Below, one piece after another: positions 6,594-14,176 of a stretch of DNA of 40,344 nt. The stretch lies in assembly GCF_004309735.1 (NCBI RefSeq), contig NZ_SIXC01000013.1:38226-78569 (forward strand), in the 5' to 3' direction. Both the position numbers and the translations under genes were made by a program. Source of the DNA: Desulfovibrio legallii (GTDB lineage Bacteria; Desulfobacterota; Desulfovibrionia; Desulfovibrionales; Desulfovibrionaceae). Under the pieces are notes generated by a model, which did no database searches, was not told the DNA's origin, and saw nothing but the letters and a program-made list of their open reading frames with translations. How positions within the stretch are numbered: position 1 is the stretch's first letter; every line of letters begins with the position of its first letter.

Positions 6594-7981
6594 CCCTGCG
6601 TCCCCGCCGGGGCGGGAGCCTGTGCGGCGCCGTGTCCGGCGCGCGCCGGGCAGGCCGGTTCCGGCCCGTTGCACACGGCCCCCAACATGACGCCCAGATG
6701 GCTCATGGCCAGAGCCAGCCACCAGATGCGGTAAAAATCGTGGCCGAAAAGGCCGTTGGCGAACCAGGCGGCATAGCCCAGCCAGAACCAGGCCGTCAGC
6801 CGCCAGTAGACGCTGCCGTAGCCGGCGGCCCGTTCCGCGGCCAGCCGCGGGCGGATGCGCGCATAGCCCCACCACAGAAAGCCCAGCAGGGCGGTCATGC
6901 CCAGGGCAAAGCCCACCAGGCCGTGAGCGTAGAGGATATCCAGATACAGGTTGTGAGGATGGCTGATGGTGATGAGGTCTTTTTCCGGAGCGAGGCCCAG
7001 AGCGCGGAAGGCTTCATTATAAGTGCCCGCGCCGTTGCCCAGCCAGGGGTGCTGCATAAAGACGCGCCAGCCCAGTTCCCAGAGACTCCAGCGGCCATCT
7101 TCCACCACGGCGTCCACCTGAGCCCGGCCTTGCAGGGCCAGCACGGCCAGCAGCAGGGTCAGGGCGCAGAGGGCGGGCTTGAGGCGGCGACCGTCGGGCC
7201 AGGCCAGCACAAACCAGAGGGCCACGGCGGCCGCCAGGGCCAGGGCCCCGCTGCGGCTGGCCGCGCCCACCAGCAGAAAAAAAGCCGGCCAGAGCGATGC
7301 CGCCCACAAAAAAACCGCAGCCGCAGGCGGGAGAGCCCGGCGCAGCAGAAACCAGAGGGCGCAGGCCGGCACCAGGGCCAGGGCAATGTAGTTGCCCACG
7401 GTGTAGTCGCCCAGGCTGCCCGTGAGCCGCCCGGCGTTGGGCTGATAGCCCATGATGAAGTCGTAGCCCGTGCAGGCCTGCCACAGGCCGTCCAGACCCT
7501 GCCAGAAGCAGGCCAGCACGCAGGCCCAGACCAGACGGCGCAGATCTTTTTCGTCCCGCACGCATTCCATGGCGATAAAGGGCAGGATAAAGCCTTTGTT
7601 GATGCCCGTGCCCGCGTGGAGCAGGGAAGTCCACACGTCTTCGGAAAAAAACACGCCTATGAGGATCATGCCGCCCAGGCAGTAAAACAGCGGACGCACG
7701 GGCAGGCGGCAGAGCACGCTTTGCCGCCAGGCGCGGCGGTAGTAAAGGAGAAGAAAGACCAGGCAGACCAGGGGCGTGACCTCACGCAGGCCGTAGCCCA
7801 TGGGAAAGGTGGCCAGAGAAAACCAGAAGGACCAGAACAGGCAGATCCACGGAGCCTGACCAGAAGGGTCGCGCCAGACCGAGGCCGTCAGGCTGCACAG
7901 GCGCTGCGCGCCCTGGGCCAGGGCGGTCCGGGCCGCTGCAAGGCGACCCGCTGGACTACCGTTGTGTTCTGTTGCTTCCAT
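6590..7981 (-). CDS. O-antigen ligase/polymerase-like membrane protein
   Basis: A 463-aa polytopic inner-membrane protein with about 10-12 hydrophobic segments. Its signature is the Wzy_C/WaaL region: an Arg-containing periplasmic loop, then PWLGNGAGTYN and HPHNLYLDILYAHGLVG. These proteins ligate or polymerise O-antigen or related glycans on undecaprenyl carriers at the periplasmic face. The sequence cannot tell ligase from polymerase. ATG 7981 is chosen over upstream ATG 8005 because GGGAG stands 5 nt before it. It is convergent with the ThyX-family gene, and the two stop codons interlock over 6590-6593. No other polysaccharide genes are nearby. Confidence 0.8.
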   Translation of the reverse strand: MEATEHNGSPAGRLAAARTALAQGAQRLCSLTASVWRDPSGQAPWICLFWSFWFSLATFPMGYGLREVTPLVCLVFLLLYYRRAWRQSVLCRLPVRPLFYCLGGMILIGVFFSEDVWTSLLHAGTGINKGFILPFIAMECVRDEKDLRRLVWACVLACFWQGLDGLWQACTGYDFIMGYQPNAGRLTGSLGDYTVGNYIALALVPACALWFLLRRALPPAAAVFLWAASLWPAFFLLVGAASRSGALALAAAVALWFVLAWPDGRRLKPALCALTLLLAVLALQGRAQVDAVVEDGRWSLWELGWRVFMQHPWLGNGAGTYNEAFRALGLAPEKDLITISHPHNLYLDILYAHGLVGFALGMTALLGFLWWGYARIRPRLAAERAAGYGSVYWRLTAWFWLGYAAWFANGLFGHDFYRIWWLALAMSHLGVMLGAVCNGPEPACPARAGHGAAQAPAPAGTQG

Positions 7982-8030
7982 ACACGCTCCCGGCGCAGTT
8001 TTCATGAAGGTGGCCCGTCTTTTGCGCCGT

Positions 8031-8060
8031 ACGGTGGCGCTTCCGTGCGGAAGGCACCGT
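8031..8060. repeat. Interrupted inverted repeat between divergent genes
   Basis: ACGGTG (8031-8036) and CACCGT (8055-8060) enclose CTTCCG-TG-CGGAAG (8040-8053). This forms a nested palindrome in the 194-bp divergent region between the ligase-like gene and the NYN gene. It could be an operator or a 5'-leader hairpin for the ligase-like gene. Confidence 0.4.
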
Positions 8061-8107
8061 ATCAAGTTGGGGCACAATTGAAAAGAAGGCTGGGCCCCGC
8101 AAAAATC

Positions 8108-8136
8108 TTGCCTTGACGCGGCACAGAAAATATACT
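8108..8136 (+). promoter_or_regulatory. Promoter of the NYN-domain gene
   Basis: TTGCCT (8108-8113), a 17-bp spacer and TATACT (8131-8136). The predicted start near 8143 leaves a leader of about 33 nt before the ATG at 8176. Confidence 0.6.
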
Positions 8137-8175
8137 TCTTTTCTTGGCTTCGACTTTTATTTTGTAGAGGATACT

Positions 8176-8865
8176 ATGGCACGTTTTACTGGTTTTGATG
8201 AAGTGCTCAGCGCACTGTATGTGGATTTTGACAACATTTATACCAGGTTTCTTGAAATTGACCCAGAAGCCGCCCGGTCTTTTGGATCCGCCCCCTACCG
8301 CTGGGTGCGCTGGATCGAGAACCACGCCCTGCGCATTCTGTACGGCGAGGGGGTGCGCAGGCGCATTCTCAAACGCATGTGCTACCTCAATCCGCAACGC
8401 TATCAGGAATTCCGCAATCCCTTCATCCGCAGCGCTTTTCAGGTGGTGGACTGTCCGCCGCTGACCTCGCGCGGCAAGACCAGCACGGACATCCACCTGG
8501 TCATGGATTGTATGGACGACCTCTCGCATACCACCCATTTTGACGAATTCATCATTCTTTCCGGCGACGCCGATTTCACGCCCCTGCTCATCCGTTTGCA
8601 GGAGCACGCCCGCCGCACCCTGGTGCTTTCTGTGGGCTATTCTTCGCCGGCCTATACGGCGGCGGCCTCCTGGCGCATCCGTGAAGACTGGTTTCTGCAG
8701 CAGGCCCTGCGTGATGAGCGGCCGGACGATGCAGAAAACGAACCCCAGCAGCGCCCGTTGCCCTCCCCGTCGCATCCGTCCGTGACGGACGTGGAGGAAG
8801 GGGGAGCGGACGGGCCGGAAGGCGCTGAGGACGATACGGACCCCGCCCCCGGCAACCGTTGGTAG
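8176..8865 (+). CDS. NYN/LabA-like (PIN-fold) nuclease-domain protein
   Basis: A 229-aa cytoplasmic protein. The acidic residues expected of the NYN (LabA/DUF88) fold are visible: LYVDFDNIY near the N-terminus, a central TDIHLVMDCMDD and FIILSGDADFTPLL. Such domains are usually metal-dependent RNases or nucleic-acid-processing enzymes. The substrate here is unknown. After the fold (ending near residue 180) comes an acidic, Pro/Glu/Asp-rich tail that looks disordered; no LOTUS/OST-HTH domain is visible. ATG 8176 is preceded by AGAGG at good spacing. The frame is open further upstream, but that runs into the promoter at 8108-8136. It appears monocistronic. Confidence 0.8.
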   Translation: MARFTGFDEVLSALYVDFDNIYTRFLEIDPEAARSFGSAPYRWVRWIENHALRILYGEGVRRRILKRMCYLNPQRYQEFRNPFIRSAFQVVDCPPLTSRGKTSTDIHLVMDCMDDLSHTTHFDEFIILSGDADFTPLLIRLQEHARRTLVLSVGYSSPAYTAAASWRIREDWFLQQALRDERPDDAENEPQQRPLPSPSHPSVTDVEEGGADGPEGAEDDTDPAPGNRW

Positions 8866-9214
8866 TAATGGGTTTGGGTGGGGGTTGCCCTTGACGCGAC
8901 CCGCGCCCGAAGCTACATAGAACCACGTTCTTTTCTGGTTGGTTGCCCGCCTGCGGGGGCCGTGCCGGAGTGGCCAGCGCGGCGGCCTGACGCAGCCGCG
9001 TTGGCAAAAACCCCCGGTTCCGCAGGACGGGCCGTCGCTGTTACGGGCCATTGCGGGCCACGCCAGAGGCGACGGCGTCCCCCACAGGCGCCAGCAGGAG
9101 AGCTTTGCGCACGGTTTGCGCCGCCGCCCGGCAGCATGCCCGCGCGTGCGGTTTCGGGCGCGGTTGGCCCGCCCCGGCCATTGAACCCACCAACCCCATT
9201 GTCAAGGAGGTTCC
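8866..9214 (+). other. Gene-free interval: promoter and long leader of the amino-acid ABC operon
   Basis: This 349-bp spacer carries a promoter at 8891-8919 and then about 290 nt of GC-rich leader before the first binding-protein ATG. The leader has an 11-bp stem at 8973-8983/8995-9005 (one G-T pair) and several shorter inverted repeats. I could not match it to a known riboswitch, and no credible ORF is seen. Confidence 0.55.
8891..8919 (+). promoter_or_regulatory. Promoter of the amino-acid ABC operon
   Basis: TTGACG (8891-8896), a 17-bp spacer and TACATA (8914-8919). No closer promoter to the 9215 ATG is evident, which implies an unusually long 5' leader. Confidence 0.5.
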
Positions 9215-9958
9215 ATGTTTCGCCGAATCACTCTCGCTCTGCTGGCGCTGACCCTGTGCTGCGGTCAGGCCCTGGCCGCCGACAAGTACATTGTGGCCAG
9301 CGACTGCACCTGGCCCCCCATGGAAATGCTGAGCGCCGACAAAAAGCCCGAAGGCTTCTCCACCGACTACATCCGCGCCGCCGCCAAGGCCGCCGGTTTT
9401 GAGGTGGAAGTGCGCAACATCGCCTGGGACGGCATCTTCGGCGGCGTGGCCACGGGCCAGTACGACATCGTGGCCTCGTCTGTGACCATCACCGAAGAAC
9501 GCAAAAAGCAGTTCGATTTTTCCGACCCTTATTATGAAGTGGTCCAGGCCGTGGTGCTGCCCGCGGGCAAGAGCATCAAGAGCCTGGCCGACCTCAAGGG
9601 CAAGAAGGTGGGCGGTCAGATCGCTACCACCGGCATCTTCGTTATGCGCAACGCCAAGGTGGGCGCGGAAATCAAGGAATACGACGACGTGGGCCTGGCC
9701 ATTCAGGATCTGCTGGGCGGCCGCATTGACGCCGTCATCTGCGACGACCCCGTGGCCATGTACTATGTGAATAAAAAGGCCGACACCGCCGGCAAGCTGA
9801 ACATCTCCTTCAAGGCCGCCGAGAAGGAATACTACGGCTTTACCGTGCGCAAGGGCCGCAAAGACCTGCTGGAAAAGCTCAACAAGGGCATTCAGGCTGT
9901 TAAAGCCTCTGGTCTGGACAAAAAGCTTGTCCAAAAGTGGATGGGCACAACCAACTAA
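9215..9958 (+). CDS. Polar amino-acid ABC transporter, binding protein (first copy)
   Basis: A 247-aa periplasmic solute-binding protein of family 3. It has a signal peptide (cleavage after QALA, about residue 21), then CTWPPMEM, the WDGIFGGVATGQYDIV region, the TITEERKKQFDFSDPYY signature and DAVICDDPVAMYY. It captures a polar amino acid and delivers it to the permease encoded downstream. The exact ligand cannot be read from sequence. AAGGAGG precedes the ATG. The next gene encodes a protein of identical length that is about three-quarters identical by eye, with long identical DNA blocks, so this is a tandem duplication. A stable hairpin follows the stop codon. Confidence 0.92.
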   Translation: MFRRITLALLALTLCCGQALAADKYIVASDCTWPPMEMLSADKKPEGFSTDYIRAAAKAAGFEVEVRNIAWDGIFGGVATGQYDIVASSVTITEERKKQFDFSDPYYEVVQAVVLPAGKSIKSLADLKGKKVGGQIATTGIFVMRNAKVGAEIKEYDDVGLAIQDLLGGRIDAVICDDPVAMYYVNKKADTAGKLNISFKAAEKEYYGFTVRKGRKDLLEKLNKGIQAVKASGLDKKLVQKWMGTTN

Positions 9959-9963
9959 CGGAC

Positions 9964-9998
9964 GCGGGGCGTCCGGCCCTGCACGCCGGACGCCCCGC
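9964..9998 (+). promoter_or_regulatory. Intercistronic hairpin after the first binding-protein gene
   Basis: A perfect 13-bp stem (9964-9976 with 9986-9998) and 9-nt loop, with no T-tract. Such hairpins typically stabilise the 3' end of abundant binding-protein mRNA while allowing read-through. Confidence 0.6.
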
Positions 9999-10019
9999 AA
10001 GCCTTTGTAAGGAGATCGC

Positions 10020-10763
10020 ATGAGCCGTCATTTGACCCTGGCCCTGCTGGCGCTGCTGCTGCTCTGCGCGCCCGCCCGCGCCGCCGAACACTATGTGGTT
10101 GCCACCGACTGCACCTGGCCCCCCATGGAACTGCTGGACGAAAACAAACAGCCCACGGGTTTTGACGTAGACTACATCAAGGCCGTGGCCAAGGCCGCGG
10201 GCTTTACCGTGGACGTGCGCAACATCGCCTGGGACGGCATCTTCGGCGGCGTGGCCACAGGCCAGTACGACATCGTGGCGGCGGCCACCACCATTACTGA
10301 AGAACGCAAAAAGCAGTTCGATTTTTCCGACCCTTACTATGAAGTGGCCCAGGCCGTGGTGCTGCCCGCAGGCAAGAGCATCAAGAGCCTGGCCGACCTC
10401 AAAGGCAAGAAGGTGGGCGGCCAGATCGGCACCACCGGCGTCTTCGTCATCCGTAAATCCGGCGTGGCCGTAGACCTCAAGGAATACGACGACGTGGGCC
10501 TGGCCATTCAGGACATGCTGGGCGGTCGCCTGGACGCCGTCATCTGCGACGACCCCGTGGCCCTCTATTACGCCAACAAAAAGCCGGACACCGCCGGCAA
10601 GCTCAACCTCTCCTTCAAAACGGCCGAAAAGGAATACTACGGTTTTACCGTGCGCAAAGGCCGCAAGGACCTGGTGGACAAGCTCAACAAGGGCATCAAG
10701 GCTGTGCGGGCATCGGGCGAAGAAGCCCGCCTGCTGGACAAATGGATGGGCGTGGACCGCTAG
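10020..10763 (+). CDS. Polar amino-acid ABC transporter, binding protein (second copy)
   Basis: A 247-aa paralogue of the preceding gene product, with the same family-3 binding-protein layout: signal peptide ending near ARA/AAE (about residue 21), CTWPPMEL, TITEERKKQFDFSDPYY and DAVICDDPVALYY. Substitutions cluster early (residues about 35-60), around VAAATT and in the C-terminal helix, so ligand preference may have diverged. AAGGAG precedes the ATG. Both binding proteins presumably share the single permease and ATPase downstream. A second 13-bp hairpin follows the gene. Confidence 0.92.
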   Translation: MSRHLTLALLALLLLCAPARAAEHYVVATDCTWPPMELLDENKQPTGFDVDYIKAVAKAAGFTVDVRNIAWDGIFGGVATGQYDIVAAATTITEERKKQFDFSDPYYEVAQAVVLPAGKSIKSLADLKGKKVGGQIGTTGVFVIRKSGVAVDLKEYDDVGLAIQDMLGGRLDAVICDDPVALYYANKKPDTAGKLNLSFKTAEKEYYGFTVRKGRKDLVDKLNKGIKAVRASGEEARLLDKWMGVDR

Positions 10764-10790
10764 TCCGCCGCTCCGTTGCAACAGCTCCCT

Positions 10791-10820
10791 GCGGACGTCC
10801 GGGGTCTCCCGGACGTCCGC
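10791..10820 (+). promoter_or_regulatory. Intercistronic hairpin after the second binding-protein gene
   Basis: A perfect 13-bp stem (10791-10803 with 10808-10820) and 4-nt loop, without a T-tract. It mirrors the hairpin after the first copy (both arms contain a G-G-A/C-C-G-T-C-C-type core), so it was probably duplicated with the gene. Confidence 0.6.
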
Positions 10821-10846
10821 CATCCCATTGCCTATAAGAGACCGAT

Positions 10847-11647
10847 ATGCAGGATAAAAAAGACGGCAGCAAGGGCAACATTATTATGGTTACGGACGGG
10901 GCCTCCATCCCCGATCCGCGCGAATGGCGGCTTATCAACGCCTGGTCCCTGGCCCTGGCCGGCGCGCTGATCACCCTTGGCAGCCTGTGTCTGCTCTGGC
11001 CGGAACCCTACCTGCGCATCCTGCTCTACCTGCCGGACGGCGTGCTGATCACCTTTAAAATCACGCTGCTCTCCATCTGCTGTGCCGTGCCCCTGGGCCT
11101 GCTCACCGGGCTTGGCCGCATTTCGGACAACCGTCTCATCAACCTCGTGGCTTCCACCTATGTGGAGGTTATTCGCGGCATTCCCCTGCTGGTGCAGATT
11201 TTTTACATCTACTATGCCATGTCGCGTTTTGTGCAGGTAAGCGGCATCACCTCCGCGGTGGTGGCCATCAGTTTTTGTTATGGGGCCTACATGGGCGAGG
11301 TCTTCCGCGCCGGCATCACGGCCATCAACAAAGGCCAGAGCGAGGCCGCCCGCTCCCTGGGCTTCAACCGCTACCAGACCATGCGCCATGTGGTGCTGCC
11401 CCAGGCCATGCGCACCATTTTGCCGCCCGTGGGCAACGAATGCATCGCCATGCTCAAGGATACCTCCCTGGTTTCCATCATGGCCGTGCCGGACATCATG
11501 CAGCGCGCCCGCAGCTTTGTGGGCACCACCTACCTGTATTTTGAAACCTACACTATGGTGGCCCTGCTCTACCTCATCATTACTCTGGTGCTCTCCAAAG
11601 CCGTGAGCATCATGGAATCCAGGCTGAACTACTATGACGGAAAGTAA
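10847..11647 (+). CDS. Polar amino-acid ABC transporter, permease
   Basis: A 266-aa inner-membrane permease of the HisM/GlnP type. After a polar N-terminus of about 30 residues come five or six membrane segments. The EAA-type coupling loop ([22 protein letters not shown]) contacts the ATPase. [16 protein letters not shown] is typical of this family. A single permease implies a homodimer. AAGAG precedes the ATG. The 3' end overlaps the ATPase gene by 14 bp, indicating coupled translation. Confidence 0.93.
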   Translation: MQDKKDGSKGNIIMVTDGASIPDPREWRLINAWSLALAGALITLGSLCLLWPEPYLRILLYLPDGVLITFKITLLSICCAVPLGLLTGLGRISDNRLINLVASTYVEVIRGIPLLVQIFYIYYAMSRFVQVSGITSAVVAISFCYGAYMGEVFRAGITAINKGQSEAARSLGFNRYQTMRHVVLPQAMRTILPPVGNECIAMLKDTSLVSIMAVPDIMQRARSFVGTTYLYFETYTMVALLYLIITLVLSKAVSIMESRLNYYDGK

Positions 11648-12431
11648 CGCCACCCCCCAGGGCGTCGCCCCTGCGGCCACAACCCCCGCAGCGGACGCGG
11701 CAGCCCCCATCATTTCCATTGACCACGTCTGGAAATACTTCGGCGCACTGTCGGCCCTGCAGGACGTGAGCCTGGATATCGCCCCCGGCGAGCGCGTGGT
11801 CATCATCGGCCCCTCAGGTTCCGGCAAGTCCACGCTGCTGCGTTCCATCAACCGCCTGGAAGAGATCGACCAGGGCAGCATCATGGTCCAGGGCAAGGAC
11901 ATCCAGAGCGACGCGAATAATATCAACGAAATGCGCCAGAATCTGGGCATGGTCTTTCAGCAGTTTAATCTTTTTCCCCATAAAACTGTGCTGGAAAACC
12001 TTACCCTGGCGCCCATCATCCTGCGCAAACTCTCCCGCGAGGACGCCGACGCCCGCGCTTTGAACCTGCTCAAAAAAGTGGGCATCAGCGATAAAGCCAA
12101 CGTCTATCCCGCCATGCTCTCCGGCGGCCAGCAGCAGCGCGTGGCCATTGCCCGCGCCCTGGCCATGCAGCCCGCCATCATGCTCTTTGACGAACCCACT
12201 TCCGCTCTGGACCCAGAAATGGTGGGCGAAGTGCTGGACGTTATGGTCAAACTGGCCGAAGAAGGCATGACCATGATCTGCGTCACCCACGAAATGGGCT
12301 TCGCCCGCACCGTGGCCGATCGTCTTATTTTTATGGATCAGGGCCAGATTGTGGAAATGGGCAAGCCGGAGACCCTCTTCACCCACCCCCGTCACCCCCG
12401 CCTGCGTCAGTTTTTGAACCAGATTTTGTAG
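11634..12431 (+). CDS. Polar amino-acid ABC transporter, ATPase
   Basis: A 265-aa GlnQ/HisP-type ATPase that powers the transporter from the cytoplasmic face. Walker A is GPSGSGKST and the Q-loop is [11 protein letters not shown]. The signature is [14 protein letters not shown], Walker B is [14 protein letters not shown], and the switch His lies in VTHEMGF. An N-terminal Ala/Pro-rich tail of about 25 residues precedes the domain. Its start lies within the permease gene. The gene ends in TAG and is followed 21 nt later by copy 2 of the 3'-end hairpin repeat. Confidence 0.95.
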   Translation: MTESNATPQGVAPAATTPAADAAAPIISIDHVWKYFGALSALQDVSLDIAPGERVVIIGPSGSGKSTLLRSINRLEEIDQGSIMVQGKDIQSDANNINEMRQNLGMVFQQFNLFPHKTVLENLTLAPIILRKLSREDADARALNLLKKVGISDKANVYPAMLSGGQQQRVAIARALAMQPAIMLFDEPTSALDPEMVGEVLDVMVKLAEEGMTMICVTHEMGFARTVADRLIFMDQGQIVEMGKPETLFTHPRHPRLRQFLNQIL

Positions 12432-12522
12432 GGGAAGAGTAAAGGGATTTTGTGGGGGGAAGGGAACTTTTGTTCACCAAAGTTCCCTTCCCCCCACGCC
12501 CTCCCTTCTTCAAAAATCTTTT
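12432..12522 (+). repeat. 3'-end hairpin repeat, copy 2 (terminator of the ABC operon)
   Basis: A 19-bp perfect stem (12452-12470 with 12479-12497), 8-nt loop, GGGGAAG...GGGATTTTGT lead-in and C/T-rich exit with TTCTTCAAAAATC. Apart from the loop, the hairpin is nearly identical to copy 1. It starts directly after the TAG of the ATPase gene and is the only terminator-like structure for this operon. Confidence 0.75.
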
Positions 12523-12925
12523 CTTGTTTCAGGCGACGCTCAGGGCAGGCCCCGCCCTGGTGCAGAGAGGGAGACGGTTTCTGTATGCTGCAGCCGTGCG
12601 CTTCCGGAGCAATATAAAAAACTGATGGATTGCCGTATTCCGAAGGTCTTCTTCTCCGGCAGTTGGCACGGCACAACGGGTGCGGTTGCGGAGAGCCCTG
12701 CGCCGCCCAACCGGGCTGGGGGAGAGGCTGACGGCATGCCCCGGATTCCCCTGCTTTTAGAGCATGTAACACTTGAAATGCTCGCTTACGGCAGGCAAAA
12801 GCCTGCCTTCTCGCATTTCGTGGCAAGGATTTTCAAGAAAATCCTTGCAGAGCAGTTAGCTCATTTCATTCGCTAACTGCTCTAGCGTAACGCCCTTCCC
12901 CGCATTGGGATCCTTTGGTGAGAGT
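12498..12925. other. Gene-free interval before mnmA
   Basis: This stretch of about 430 bp contains the exit of hairpin repeat copy 2 and the multi-hairpin element at 12760-12883. Reading frames here (for example a potential 83-codon frame at 12625-12876) run through the hairpins and resemble nothing I recognise, so I do not call a gene. Confidence 0.6.
12760..12883. repeat. Multi-hairpin element (four consecutive inverted repeats)
   Basis: Four inverted repeats run in series: GAGCAT/ATGCTC (12760-12783); GGCAGGC-AAAA-GCCTGCC (12790-12807), itself enclosed by GAAATGC/GCATTTC (12775-12781, 12813-12819); a 12-bp stem GCAAGGATTTTC/GAAAATCCTTGC (12823-12848); and a 12-bp stem beginning AGAGCAGTTAGC (12849-12883). 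Base composition is more AT-rich than the flanks. It looks like a small non-coding repeat or a structured RNA upstream of mnmA, but only one copy is in the window. Confidence 0.65.
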
Positions 12926-14044
12926 ATGTACGCGCATCCGGCAAAAACAATGCAAACCGTGGCTGTAGCCGTGAGCGGCGGGGTGGACAGCCTGTGCGCC
13001 CTGCTCTTGCTGCGTCGCGCGGGGCACAAGGTGCTGGCCCTGCACGGGCGTTTTCTGCCCGAGGGGCCGGAAGACGCGCCTCTGGGGCTGTACCGGGCCT
13101 GTGCCGCCCTGGACGTGCCCCTGCATGTGGTTGATTTGCGCCAGGGCTTTGCGCGCGAGGTGCTCACGCCCTTTGCCGCCGCCTATGCCGCCGGGCGCAC
13201 GCCCAACCCCTGCGCCCGTTGCAACCGCGCCATTAAGTTCGGCGCGCTGCTGGACGCGGCCCTGGCCCTGGGTGCAGACCGCCTGGCCACAGGCCACTAC
13301 GCCCGGCTGGTTCCCGGCCCGGACAGATCGGAGCTGCCGCTTCTGGCCACGGCGCAGGACGCCGCCAAGGACCAGAGTTATTTTTTGAGCCTGGTGCCGC
13401 GGCAACGCCTGGCCCGCGCGCAGTTCCCTTTGGCCGGACAGGACAAAACGACCACCCGCGCCCTGGTGGCGGCAGCCGGGCTTACAGTGCCCCTGCCGGG
13501 TGAAAGTCAGGATATCTGCTTTGTGCCCACACCGGAGAAAGGGGCTGGCAACGAGGCCTACAGGCCTTTTCTGGAAAGCCGCTGGCGCGCGGCCGGGCTG
13601 GACGCGCCCGAACCCGGCCCGGTGCTGCTGGCCGACGCCCAGGGCGGCCTGCGCGAAATCGGGCGGCACCGTGGCCTCTGGCGCTATACCGAAGGCCAGC
13701 GCAAGGGCCTGGGCATTGCCTACAGCGAACCTCTCTACGTATTGCGCAAGGACAGGGCCGCCAACGCCCTGGTGGTGGGCCCCCGCCACCTGCTGGGCAT
13801 GCGTTGGTGCCGCACGGCGCGGGCCAACCTGCTGCTGCCTCCGGAGTTCTGGCCGGAGGCGGTTTTGGTGCGCTTGCGTTACCGGCAGCGCCCTGCCTCG
13901 GCCCAGGTGCGCGTTGCTGCGGACGGCGGCCTGCACATTTCGCTGGCGGAACCGCTTTTCCCCTCCGCTCCCGGCCAGGTGGCCGCTGTGTACGACCCCG
14001 CAGGCCGCGTGCTGGCCGCCGGCGTGGTGACGCTTATGGGCTGA
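12926..14044 (+). CDS. mnmA: tRNA-specific 2-thiouridylase MnmA
   Basis: MnmA thiolates uridine 34 of tRNA Lys, Glu and Gln in the cytoplasm, using ATP and persulfide sulfur. The 372-aa protein has the PP-loop SGGVDS (17-22). The first catalytic Cys lies in NPCARCN (C96, with C99 next to it) and the second in GESQDICFVP (C198), followed by the C-terminal beta-barrel domains. The frame is open to TTG 12905. ATG 12926 is preferred (GGTGAGAG upstream), and ATG 12950 is a possible shorter start. It stands alone and convergent with larE; no iscS is adjacent. Confidence 0.92.
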   Translation: MYAHPAKTMQTVAVAVSGGVDSLCALLLLRRAGHKVLALHGRFLPEGPEDAPLGLYRACAALDVPLHVVDLRQGFAREVLTPFAAAYAAGRTPNPCARCNRAIKFGALLDAALALGADRLATGHYARLVPGPDRSELPLLATAQDAAKDQSYFLSLVPRQRLARAQFPLAGQDKTTTRALVAAAGLTVPLPGESQDICFVPTPEKGAGNEAYRPFLESRWRAAGLDAPEPGPVLLADAQGGLREIGRHRGLWRYTEGQRKGLGIAYSEPLYVLRKDRAANALVVGPRHLLGMRWCRTARANLLLPPEFWPEAVLVRLRYRQRPASAQVRVAADGGLHISLAEPLFPSAPGQVAAVYDPAGRVLAAGVVTLMG

Positions 14045-14118
14045 GCCCCAGCCGCAGAAAGTTTTGACCATATTCCTTTGCCAAGTGAACCCGCACCCCA
14101 GGGGCGCCCCTTCGGACG

Positions 14119-14134
14119 CGTAACCACGGTTACG
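14119..14134. terminator. Small palindrome between mnmA and larE
   Basis: CGTAACC-AC-GGTTACG lies between two convergent genes (mnmA and larE). It has no T-tract on either side, so a bidirectional terminator role is only a guess from position. Confidence 0.25.
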
Positions 14135-14176
14135 GCAGCGTTGTCTTCGCCCGTGCTCAGTCCGGAGCGTACGGCT

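Noticed and set aside
8955-9030. A tRNA-like stretch (GCCGGAGTGG...GGTTCC) in the ABC-operon leader
   Set aside because: It does not fold into a cloverleaf: there is no matching acceptor stem, anticodon stem or conserved T-loop.
12625-12876. An 83-codon frame upstream of mnmA
   Set aside because: Its second half is simply the multi-hairpin repeat read through, it has no ribosome-binding site, and the peptide resembles no known protein.
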